A stretch of 15,225 bases of DNA from JAQGMJ01 sp036271855. GTDB taxonomy: Bacteria > Pseudomonadota > Gammaproteobacteria > Burkholderiales > JAEUOS01. Position 1 is the first letter of the stretch. Each line of letters starts with the position of its first letter. Positions 6,746-15,225 of the stretch are shown here, one piece after another. A program made the position numbers and the translations under genes. The stretch covers positions 1 through 15,225 of the forward strand of contig DATAZV010000134.1 in assembly GCA_036271855.1 (NCBI GenBank). The letters are read 5' to 3'. The notes under the pieces are model-generated. The model was not told where the DNA came from. It did no database searches and was given only the letters and a program-made list of their open reading frames with translations.

Positions 6746-6768
6746 CCGGGCACGCCCGAGTTGCCCGG
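6746..6768 (+). promoter_or_regulatory. Leader hairpin of the atp mRNA
   Basis: CCGGGCA (6746-6752) pairs perfectly with TGCCCGG (6762-6768) around a 9-nt loop, about 10 nt after the predicted transcription start. There is no T run, so it is not a simple terminator. A role in mRNA protection is possible but only inferred. Confidence 0.45.
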
Positions 6769-6828
6769 ACGCGATTGCATGATGCGGCATATGATGAGGG
6801 GTCAGGCAGCCGGACCCGCCCGAGAGCC

Positions 6829-7194
6829 ATGAACGCCGCCTTGTTGCGCGTGGTGGCCTGGCAGGCGGGGCTCTCGGTGTTGCTGGCGGGGGGCTGGGGT
6901 CTGTTGCGTGGCGCCGAAGGCGGGCTCAACGCGGCTGCCTCCGCGCTGATCGGCGGGGCCATATGTTTTTTGCCGTCAGGGCTGTTTGCCCTGCGGCTGA
7001 TGCGGGCGCAGAGCCGGCAGGATGGTTATGTATTCGCCTTTTTCGCGGGCGAAGCCATAAAGATCTTGCTTTCCATCGCGCTGTTTGCCGGCGTGGCGGT
7101 GTGGTACAGGGGGGCCGATTGGCTGGCGCTGATCGTCACTTACATCGCGGTATTGCAAGTCTACGTTTTCGGGTTGTTGATGGCGGGCCGCTAG
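6829..7194 (+). CDS. atpI: ATP synthase subunit I / assembly protein
   Basis: 121 aa from the ATG at 6829. The frame is open further upstream to a TTG at 6739, but that would lie almost at the transcription start. The protein is almost entirely membrane-embedded, with about four hydrophobic segments (roughly residues 8-26, 33-53, 66-88 and 95-117) and the short polar loop MRAQSRQDGYVF. This matches the AtpI/UncI family, which is not part of the mature enzyme and is linked to c-ring assembly and Mg uptake. It is the first gene of the operon, 43 bp before atpB. The ribosome site is weak (GAG shortly before the ATG), in keeping with low expression of this gene. Confidence 0.85.
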   Translation: MNAALLRVVAWQAGLSVLLAGGWGLLRGAEGGLNAAASALIGGAICFLPSGLFALRLMRAQSRQDGYVFAFFAGEAIKILLSIALFAGVAVWYRGADWLALIVTYIAVLQVYVFGLLMAGR

Positions 7195-7237
7195 GCGCGC
7201 CTTTGACGTAGGTTTTACACAAGTTTCGGAACACACT

Positions 7238-8095
7238 ATGGCCGCCGGCGCCGACGCTCCCACCTCCAGCGAATACATCGTCGAGCATTTGACGCATTTT
7301 TCGAGCATGAAGCAGGGCTTCATCATCGATATGCATGTGATCAATTTCGACACGCTGTTCTGGTCGATCCTGTGCGGCGTCATCACCATCGCCATCCTGA
7401 TGAAGGCGGCGCACAAGGCCACCTCCGGGGTGCCGGGGCGCTTCCAGGCCGCCATCGAGATTCTGGTGGAAATGGTGGAGTCGCAGTCGAAGGCGATCGT
7501 CCACGGCGACCGCACCTTCATCGCGCCGCTGGGGCTGACGGTGTTCATGTGGGTGTTTTTCATGAACGCGGTCGACTTCATCCCGGTGGACTGGATCACC
7601 GGCGTGAACTGGGTGCTGAACCATCTCTTCGGCGAGCACGTGCACCTGCCGCACCACCGCGCGGTGCCTACCGCCGACCTGAACGGCACCCTGGGCATGG
7701 CGGTGGGCGTGCTGATCCTGATGCTGTACTACAACATCAAGATCAAGGGCGCGGGCGGCTTTGCGCATGAGCTGGTGTGCGCGCCTTTCGGCACCAGCAA
7801 GAATCCGATTCTCGCCGTGCTGCTGGGCGCCGCGAACCTGGGGCTGAATTTCATCGAGTTCGTCGCCAAGACGGTGTCGCTGGCGATGCGGCTGTTCGGC
7901 AATATGTATGCCGGTGAGCTGATCTTCCTGCTGATCGCGCTGCTGGGGGCCACGGCCACCTGGTGGGGCTTCGGCCTGCATCTGATCGCGGGTTCGATCT
8001 GGGCCTTGTTCCACATCCTGATCGTGGTGCTGCAGGCGTTCATTTTCATGATGCTGACCCTGGTGTACATCGGTCAGGCGCATGAGGGGCACTAG
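7238..8095 (+). CDS. atpB: F1Fo-ATP synthase Fo subunit a
   Basis: 285 aa, normal for betaproteobacteria. This membrane stator subunit forms the two proton half-channels against the c-ring. The key helix reads SLAMRLFGNMYAGELIF. Arg218 corresponds to the essential E. coli Arg210, and Glu227 to Glu219. His259 in WALFHILIVVLQAF corresponds to His245, after a loop six residues longer than in E. coli. Five to six hydrophobic helices are visible, starting near residue 40, with a His-rich polar stretch (HVHLPHH, 134-140) facing a loop. The C-terminus VYIGQAHEGH is typical. No strong Shine-Dalgarno precedes the ATG. The following 155-bp spacer before atpE is the longest inside the operon. Confidence 0.97.
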   Translation: MAAGADAPTSSEYIVEHLTHFSSMKQGFIIDMHVINFDTLFWSILCGVITIAILMKAAHKATSGVPGRFQAAIEILVEMVESQSKAIVHGDRTFIAPLGLTVFMWVFFMNAVDFIPVDWITGVNWVLNHLFGEHVHLPHHRAVPTADLNGTLGMAVGVLILMLYYNIKIKGAGGFAHELVCAPFGTSKNPILAVLLGAANLGLNFIEFVAKTVSLAMRLFGNMYAGELIFLLIALLGATATWWGFGLHLIAGSIWALFHILIVVLQAFIFMMLTLVYIGQAHEGH

Positions 8096-8250
8096 CACCA
8101 ACTGTCAAAGTCAGCGCGGCTGATCAGGCATTCAAAAGAAGCTTTCCAAAGCTCGATTCCAGGTTTGATTTTTTGTTTTTATTGCGCGGTTTCGCGCGCT
8201 TTCCTCACCCGTCTCAACTTTTCTTAGTCTTTAGATAAAAAGGAGTCATC
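8096..8250 (+). promoter_or_regulatory. Structured atpB-atpE spacer with strong atpE ribosome site
   Basis: Three small hairpins follow one another: TCAGC/GCTGA (8111-8123), AGCTTT/AAAGCT with a 2-base centre (8140-8153) and GCGCG/CGCGC (8184-8197). A T-rich tract lies at 8164-8183. The spacer ends with AAAAAGGAG (8237-8245), 5 nt before the atpE ATG. In E. coli a U-rich segment before atpE boosts c-subunit translation. The composition here suggests a similar role, or an mRNA processing site. Confidence 0.5.
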
Positions 8251-8493
8251 ATGACTAACGTTGGCCTCGTTGCTCTGGCTGCTGGCATCATCATCGGTCT
8301 GGGCGCCATCGGCGCGTGTATCGGCATCGGCCTGATGGGCGGCAAATACATCGAAGCTTCGGCGCGCCAGCCCGAGCTGATGGACAAGCTGCAGACCAAG
8401 ATGTTCCTGCTGGCCGGCCTGATCGACGCCGCCTTCCTGATCGGTGTCGGTATCGCCATGATGTTCGCGTTCGCCAACCCGTTCCGCGGCTAA
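8251..8493 (+). CDS. atpE: F1Fo-ATP synthase Fo subunit c (proteolipid)
   Basis: 80 aa, forming a hairpin of two membrane helices (about 4-29 and 51-75) joined by the polar loop ARQPELMDK, where Arg39-Gln40-Pro41 contact gamma and epsilon. Helix 1 has the glycine-rich packing run GACIGIGLMGG. The ion-binding carboxylate is Asp59 in LLAGLIDAAF. Asp in place of Glu, with no Gln/Ser pair of the sodium type, points to a proton-driven enzyme. It has the best ribosome site in the operon, consistent with the need for about ten copies per complex. Confidence 0.97.
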   Translation: MTNVGLVALAAGIIIGLGAIGACIGIGLMGGKYIEASARQPELMDKLQTKMFLLAGLIDAAFLIGVGIAMMFAFANPFRG

Positions 8494-8544
8494 GAGCATC
8501 CCCCGCATTTGCACTCAGTCACTCTTTACCGGGGGTAAGTTCTC

Positions 8545-9015
8545 ATGAACATCAATGCCACCTTCCTCGTCCAGCTCGTGGTCTTTTTCGTGCTGGCGTG
8601 GGTCACCATGACCTATGTCTGGCCTCCGATCATGAAGGCGCTGGACGAGCGCGCCCAGAAGATCGCCGACGGCCTGGCCGCCGCCGAGAAGGGCAAGCTT
8701 GAACTGGCCGAAGCCCACAAGGTTGCCGCCGTCGAGCTGGCGCAGTCGCGCACGGCCAATCAGGGCCGCCTGGCCGAAGCTGAAAAGCAGGCTGCGTTGC
8801 TGATCGAGCAGGCGAAAAAGGATGCGGAAGCCGAGAAGGCGCGCATCCTGGCGCAGGCCAAGGCCGAAGCCGAGCAGGAAGGCCAGCGCGCGCGCGATTC
8901 ACTGCGCAACGCGGTGGCCGAACTGGCCGTCAAGGGCGCCGAGCAGATCCTCAAGCGCGAGGTGAATGCCGGCAACCACGCCGAGCTGCTGAACCAGCTC
9001 AAGGCACAGCTCTAA
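8545..9015 (+). CDS. atpF: F1Fo-ATP synthase Fo subunit b
   Basis: 156 aa, the usual length. There is one N-terminal membrane helix (about 5-27, FLVQLVVFFVLAWVTMTYVW), then the conserved PPIMKALDER turn and a long Ala/Glu/Lys-rich coiled coil to the C-terminus. A homodimer of b forms the peripheral stalk and binds delta through its C-terminal end. It begins 51 bp after atpE and lies 9 bp before atpH. The ATG follows a G-rich GGGGGTAAG segment. Confidence 0.96.
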   Translation: MNINATFLVQLVVFFVLAWVTMTYVWPPIMKALDERAQKIADGLAAAEKGKLELAEAHKVAAVELAQSRTANQGRLAEAEKQAALLIEQAKKDAEAEKARILAQAKAEAEQEGQRARDSLRNAVAELAVKGAEQILKREVNAGNHAELLNQLKAQL

Positions 9016-9024
9016 GGAAGCATC

Positions 9025-9561
9025 ATGGCCGAACTCTCCACCATCGCCCGTCCCTACGCCGAAGCGGCATTCCGCACGGCGAAGGAAGGCAAAGCCCTGC
9101 CGGCGTGGAACGACCTGCTCGCCGAAATGGGCGCGGTGGCCGACCGGCCCGAGATGCGCGCGCTGATGTCCGACCCGAAGATCACGCCCGATCAGTTGTA
9201 CGGTGTGATGGCGGGCGTATTGAAGACGCCGATCGACAAGCAGGGGCAGAACTTCCTGCGCCTGCTGATCGAAAACGGGCGCCTGGAAGCCCTGCCGGAA
9301 GTCGCCGTGCAATTCGCGGTGCTGAAGAATCAGGAAGAAGGCACGGCCGACGCCGAAATCGTCTCGGCCTTTCCGCTTTCCGAGGCGCAGGTGGGCGAGC
9401 TGATCGCCGGCCTGACGCGCAAGTTCAAAAAGACCTTGAAGCCGCACGTCAGCGTCGATCAGAGCCTGATCGGCGGCGTGCGCGTGGTGGTCGGCGACCA
9501 TGTGTTCGACACGTCGGTGAAGGCGCAGCTCGAACGCATGAGAATCACGCTCACCGCTTGA
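9025..9561 (+). CDS. atpH: F1Fo-ATP synthase F1 subunit delta
   Basis: 178 aa. The N-terminal helical domain starts STIARPYAEAAFRTAKEG, the usual delta opening (ARPYAeAaF). The C-terminal part has the family signature IGGVRVVVGDHVFDTSVKAQLERM. Delta links the tops of the alpha subunits to the b dimer in the stator. A clear AAGGAAG ribosome site sits 5 nt before the ATG. A 56-bp spacer separates it from atpA. Confidence 0.96.
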   Translation: MAELSTIARPYAEAAFRTAKEGKALPAWNDLLAEMGAVADRPEMRALMSDPKITPDQLYGVMAGVLKTPIDKQGQNFLRLLIENGRLEALPEVAVQFAVLKNQEEGTADAEIVSAFPLSEAQVGELIAGLTRKFKKTLKPHVSVDQSLIGGVRVVVGDHVFDTSVKAQLERMRITLTA

Positions 9562-9617
9562 TCGATTGATTTAGATACAGACGGCCCGCAGCCCATACAG
9601 AATCCCTGGAGTCCATC

Positions 9618-11165
<1,548 letters not shown>

Positions 11166-11182
11166 GCAGCGCGGAGCACATC

Positions 11183-12061
11183 ATGGCCGGTTCAAAGGAA
11201 ATCCGCACCAAGATCAAGAGCGTGCAAAACACGCGCAAGATCACCAAGGCGATGGAAATGGTTGCGGCATCGAAAATGCGCCGCGCCCAGGAGCGCATGC
11301 GCGCGGCCCGTCCTTACGCCGACAAGGTGCGCAACATCGCCGCCCACCTGGGCACGGCGAACCCGGAGTATCGCCATCCCTTCCTGGTCAAGCGCGACCA
11401 GGTGAAGGCGGCCGGGATCATCGTCATCACCACCGACAAGGGCCTGTGCGGCGGCCTGAACACCAACATCCTGCGCGCGGTCACCAACAAGATGAAGGAA
11501 CTGGAAACCGCCGGCGCGGCGATCCAGGCGACCGCCTTCGGCAACAAGGGCTTCGGCTTCCTCAACCGCATCGGCGCCAAGGTGGTTTCGCACGCGGTGC
11601 TGATGGGCGACAAGCCGCATCTGGACAAGCTGATCGGGCCGGTGAAGGTGCAGCTCGATGCCTACGCCGAGGGCAAGATCGACGTCGTCTATCTGGCCTA
11701 CACCCGCTTCATCAACACCATGAAGCAGGAGCCGGTGGTCGAGCAACTGCTGCCCTTGGGTGGCGAGCGCTTCGAGCAGACCGCGGCGGAAAAGACCGCG
11801 CACGGTTGGGATTACATCTACGAGCCGGACGCGCAAACCGTGGTCGACGAGTTGATGACCCGCTACGTCGAAGCCCTGGTGTACCAGGCGATCGTCGAAA
11901 ACATGTCGTCCGAGCAAAGCGCGCGCATGGTGGCGATGAAGTCCGCTTCCGACAACGCCAAGAAGGTGATCGAGGAACTGCAGCTGACCTACAACAAGGC
12001 GCGCCAGGCGGCGATCACCAAGGAACTGTCGGAAATCGTGGCTGGCGCAGCCGCTGTTTAA
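11183..12061 (+). CDS. atpG: F1Fo-ATP synthase F1 subunit gamma
   Basis: 292 aa. The rotor shaft helices are at both ends: KEIRTKIKSVQNTRKITKAM at residues 5-24, and a C-terminal helix ending in the family signature ITKELSEIVAGAA. The middle Rossmann-like part has TTDKGLCGGLNTNI. Gamma turns inside the alpha/beta hexamer and connects to the c-ring with epsilon. It starts 17 bp after atpA with a CGGAG ribosome site. Confidence 0.97.
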   Translation: MAGSKEIRTKIKSVQNTRKITKAMEMVAASKMRRAQERMRAARPYADKVRNIAAHLGTANPEYRHPFLVKRDQVKAAGIIVITTDKGLCGGLNTNILRAVTNKMKELETAGAAIQATAFGNKGFGFLNRIGAKVVSHAVLMGDKPHLDKLIGPVKVQLDAYAEGKIDVVYLAYTRFINTMKQEPVVEQLLPLGGERFEQTAAEKTAHGWDYIYEPDAQTVVDELMTRYVEALVYQAIVENMSSEQSARMVAMKSASDNAKKVIEELQLTYNKARQAAITKELSEIVAGAAAV

Positions 12062-12098
12062 GCAACGTACCGAATATTCAAGCTAAGAGGATTCAATC

Positions 12099-13523
<1,425 letters not shown>

Positions 13524-13544
13524 GCGTTAAGCCAGGAGCCCCAC

Positions 13545-13961
13545 ATGTCCACCATCCACGTAGACGTCGTTTCCGCCGAGGAGTCCATCTTCTCCGGCGA
13601 GGCGAATTTCGTCGTGCTGCCGGGTGAAGACGGCGAGCTGGGAATCTACCCCAAGCACACGCCGCTGATCTCGCGCATCAAGCCGGGCGCGGTGCGCATC
13701 CAGCGCGCCGACGGCAGCGGCGAAGAGTTCGTGTTCGTCGCCGGCGGCATCCTCGAAGTGCAGCCCGACGTCGTCACCGTCCTGGCCGACACCGCGATCC
13801 GCGGCGCCGACCTGGACGAAGCCAAGGCGCAGGAAGCGCTCAGGCAGGCCGAAGAAGCGCGGGCCAATGCCAAGAGCGACATCGACTTCGCCAAAGCCAC
13901 TTCCGAGTTCGCCATCATGGCGGCGCAGATCGCGGCGATCCGCAAGCTGCGCGGCAAGTAA
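13545..13961 (+). CDS. atpC: F1Fo-ATP synthase F1 subunit epsilon
   Basis: 138 aa. An N-terminal beta sandwich (about 1-85; IHVDVVSAEESIFSGEA at the start, LPGEDGELGIYPKHTPL near 26-42) is followed by a C-terminal helical hairpin rich in Ala and Glu. Epsilon joins gamma to the c-ring, and its C-terminal helices can inhibit ATP hydrolysis. The ribosome site is CAGGAG. It is the last gene of the operon, with the terminator 18 bp after its stop. Confidence 0.97.
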   Translation: MSTIHVDVVSAEESIFSGEANFVVLPGEDGELGIYPKHTPLISRIKPGAVRIQRADGSGEEFVFVAGGILEVQPDVVTVLADTAIRGADLDEAKAQEALRQAEEARANAKSDIDFAKATSEFAIMAAQIAAIRKLRGK

Positions 13962-13978
13962 GCGCGGGCAGTGAAATT

Positions 13979-14006
13979 AAAAAAGCGGCCCGCGGGCCGC
14001 TTTTTT
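13979..14006. terminator. Rho-independent terminator of the atp operon
   Basis: This 28-base sequence is a perfect palindrome: six A, GCGGCC, a CGCG centre, GGCCGC, six T. The 12-bp stem and U run at 14001-14006 make a strong terminator. Its symmetry means it could also stop leftward transcripts from the yjfB-like gene. Confidence 0.93.
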
Positions 14007-14048
14007 ATCTGGTACATCCGGGATTTCCTGCTGTCTCGCCATTTCCTG

Positions 14049-14128
14049 CCGTTCGTCCTGAGCTAGTCGAAGGACATGTGCACCACCAATATACCAGCAA
14101 GGCCCTTCGACAGGCCCAGGGCGAACGG
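14049..14128. repeat. REP-like inverted pair between atpC and yjfB-like gene
   Basis: The 27-base arms 14049-14075 (CCGTTCGTCCTGAGCTAGTC...) and 14102-14128 are inverted copies matching at 22 of 27 positions, separated by 26 bp. The core GTCCTGAGCTxGTCGAAGGAC is a widespread intergenic repeat in proteobacteria, from memory. It lies between convergent genes and may add to transcript ending or mRNA stability. Confidence 0.75.
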
Positions 14129-14163
14129 GCTTGGAAGGAGTGCGGCGCCATCCTGCTCCAAAC

Positions 14164-14355
14164 TCAAGCGTAAGTATCGACGCTGTTGCCCATATGGGGA
14201 AGATTGCTCGGCGGCAGCGGAATCGCGGCGATCAGGGCCGCGGCCGACTGCGCGTCGATGTCCATGGCCTTCTTCAGCACGGAAATCTGCACGTCGTTGC
14301 CGAGCTTCTGCTGGCTCATGGCCGTGGCGGTGCTGGCGATGTCGGTAACGTCCAT
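14164..14355 (-). CDS. YjfB-family putative motility protein
   Basis: 63 aa from the ATG at 14355, with GAGGAG at 14365-14360 a few bases upstream. A longer leftward frame reads through this start, but it runs antisense to the amidohydrolase gene. The N-terminal part VTDIASTATAMSQQKLGNDV then ISVLKKAMD fits the YjfB family (PF14070), small proteins described as putative motility factors: a short helix with AMSQ, then QISVLKKAMDIDAQSAAALI. The C-terminus is Pro-rich (IPLPPSNLP). There is no signal peptide or membrane helix. The biochemical role is unknown. The upstream sequence resembling a flagellar sigma28 promoter supports a link to flagella. Confidence 0.75.
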   Translation of the reverse strand: MDVTDIASTATAMSQQKLGNDVQISVLKKAMDIDAQSAAALIAAIPLPPSNLPHMGNSVDTYA

Positions 14356-14384
14356 AGTGCTCCTCGGGAGTGGGCTCATCAGGG

Positions 14385-14412
14385 TTAACGGCTGATCCGG
14401 CGCGAATCTTGA
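14385..14412 (-). promoter_or_regulatory. Possible sigma28 (FliA) promoter of the yjfB-like gene
   Basis: On the minus strand TCAAGATT (14412-14405) is followed after 12 bp by GCCGTTAA (14392-14385). The FliA consensus is TAAAGTTT, 11 bp, GCCGATAA, so the matches are 6 of 8 and 7 of 8 with a spacer one base longer. The -10 ends 29 bp before the ATG, leaving a short leader containing the GAGGAG ribosome site. Confidence 0.5.
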
Positions 14413-14508
14413 GGGCGCGGCACTATCAGGCGCATAAGCTGGTCGCCGGGCGCGGCACGCCGCAAAGGCGCTAAGCTCGCGGCAAATAAAGCAGCCGAGG
14501 AGCCGCCC

Positions 14509-15225
14509 GTGTTCATCGCCGATTCGCAAATCCATCTCTGGGCCGCCAGCACGCCCGAGCGCCCCTGGCCCGCGCCCGCGCCGGGCACGCCGCCGCCGCA
14601 CAAGCCCTTCCCTTTCACCGCCGAATACGTGCTGGCCGAAATGGACAAGGCAGGCGTGAGCCGCGCCGTGCTGATCTCGCCGATCTACGAAGGCTTGCGC
14701 AACGATGTGGTGCTGGAGGCGGCACGCCGGCATCCGCAACGCTTCGCGGTGATGGCGCGCTTCGACCCGCTGGCCGAAGGCGGGCGCGACTTCCTGCCGA
14801 CCTGGCATGCGCACCCGGGCCTGCTCGGCATCCGCTTTACCTTTCACCTGCCGGCGCACCGCCACATGCTGGTGGAACGCAAGCTCGACTGGCTGTGGGC
14901 GCAGGCCGAGCGCCTCTCCAAGCCGGTGATGCTGATGGTGCATTTCGAAGACCTGCCGCACGTGGCGGAGATCGCGCATCGCCACCCCGGCCTCAAGCTG
15001 ACCATCGACCACATGGGCCTGACGCGCGGCAAGGACGCAGAGGCGCTGCAGGGCTTTGAGCATTTGCCGGCGCTGGCCAAGCACCCGAACATTTCGGTGA
15101 AGGCGAGTTGCATGCCGTTTCACTCGACGGAGGCTTATCCGTTTCCGGCGCTGCATCCCTATGTGCGCCAGCTCTACGACGCCTTCGGGCCGAAGCGCTT
15201 GTTCTGGGGCAGCGACTTGTCGCGC
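14509..15225 (+). CDS. Amidohydrolase_2-family metal-dependent hydrolase, 3' end outside window
   Basis: 239 codons are visible from the GTG at 14509, chosen because GAGGAG (14497-14502) lies 6 nt upstream and the protein then begins directly with the barrel's first strand. It is a TIM-barrel hydrolase of the PF04909 type. The metal motif strand reads FIADSQIHLW, so the usual HxH is Gln7-x-His9. Further family positions are His145 (LMVHFED), His168 (LTIDHMG) and Asp236 (LFWGSD), the likely catalytic Asp. TPERPWPAPAPGTPPPH after strand 1 is a Pro-rich loop seen in a subgroup often near catabolic genes. The substrate is unknown; hydrolysis of a lactone or amide, or decarboxylation, are family options. 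It is divergent from the yjfB-like gene with 153 bp between starts. Confidence 0.82.
   Translation, partial: MFIADSQIHLWAASTPERPWPAPAPGTPPPHKPFPFTAEYVLAEMDKAGVSRAVLISPIYEGLRNDVVLEAARRHPQRFAVMARFDPLAEGGRDFLPTWHAHPGLLGIRFTFHLPAHRHMLVERKLDWLWAQAERLSKPVMLMVHFEDLPHVAEIAHRHPGLKLTIDHMGLTRGKDAEALQGFEHLPALAKHPNISVKASCMPFHSTEAYPFPALHPYVRQLYDAFGPKRLFWGSDLSR

Larger units (their letters stand above)
6393..6828. other. Gene-free spacer between the NTF2-like gene and the atp operon
   Basis: This 436-bp divergent spacer has lower apparent GC in its middle than the genes around it. It holds the inverted repeat at 6429-6460 near the leftward gene, the near-consensus atp promoter at 6701-6729 and a leader hairpin at 6746-6768. 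A 135-codon open frame crosses it on the plus strand, but it resembles no family and spans the promoter, so I treat it as non-coding. Confidence 0.65.

Noticed and set aside
6739..6828. Upstream TTG start that would add 30 residues to AtpI
   Set aside because: It lies within a few bases of the predicted transcription start and the added residues are polar and unlike AtpI N-termini.
6425..6832. A 135-codon rightward frame upstream of atpI
   Set aside because: It covers the atp promoter and leader, matches no family and has irregular composition with many Cys and Arg.
14409..14438. TTGAGG with CATAAG 18 bp later as a promoter for the amidohydrolase gene
   Set aside because: Both boxes are weak matches and overlap the better sigma28-like site on the other strand; not enough to call.
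14164..15156. Reading the yjfB-like gene as a 330-residue protein from an upstream start
   Set aside because: The extra part is antisense to the amidohydrolase; the ATG at 14355 has a good ribosome site and a plausible promoter.

Overview
The window looks like a chromosomal segment of a GC-rich betaproteobacterium. The strongest lineage clue is the ATP synthase. Its genes run atpI-B-E-F-H-A-G-D-C, and AtpA carries the long segment around residues 304-320 (VNEEWVERFTKGAVKGK) that I associate with betaproteobacterial alpha subunits. A Rhodocyclales-type origin is my best guess, but genus cannot be read from the sequence.

Left part (1-2673): a leftward partial gene for a ParB-like nuclease-fold protein (PF08857 type); a leftward DUF1080 (3-keto-disaccharide hydrolase-like) lipoprotein with its own terminator; and a rightward XRE-type helix-turn-helix regulator. 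The lipoprotein gene lies between two direct copies of an imperfect palindrome of about 72-82 bp. One stem base pair differs between the copies in a compensated way. Two copies of a second, shorter C-rich hairpin repeat lie next to the right copy.

Middle part (2686-6392): a leftward cluster of an exported NTF2/SnoaL-like protein, an exported amicyanin-type cupredoxin ('methylamine utilization protein' family) and a membrane Cache-like/HAMP/GGDEF/EAL protein. The cupredoxin and GGDEF-EAL genes overlap by 20 bp. The EAL site looks complete. The GGDEF domain keeps its signature but has Asn in place of the first metal-binding Asp and lacks the RxxD inhibitory site. The protein is therefore more likely a c-di-GMP phosphodiesterase than a cyclase. 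I infer that the cluster couples a periplasmic copper, redox or ligand signal to c-di-GMP turnover.

Right part (6701-14006): a near-consensus sigma70 promoter, a leader hairpin, nine intact F1Fo-ATP synthase genes and a perfect palindromic terminator. Within the operon, atpB and atpE are separated by a 155-bp spacer with three small hairpins, a T-rich tract and a strong ribosome binding site, as expected for the high-copy c subunit.

Far right (14007-15225): a REP-like inverted pair, a small leftward YjfB-type putative motility gene with a sequence resembling a flagellar sigma28 promoter, and the first 239 codons of a rightward GTG-started Amidohydrolase_2 protein. No rRNA, tRNA, CRISPR array, transposase or phage gene was seen.
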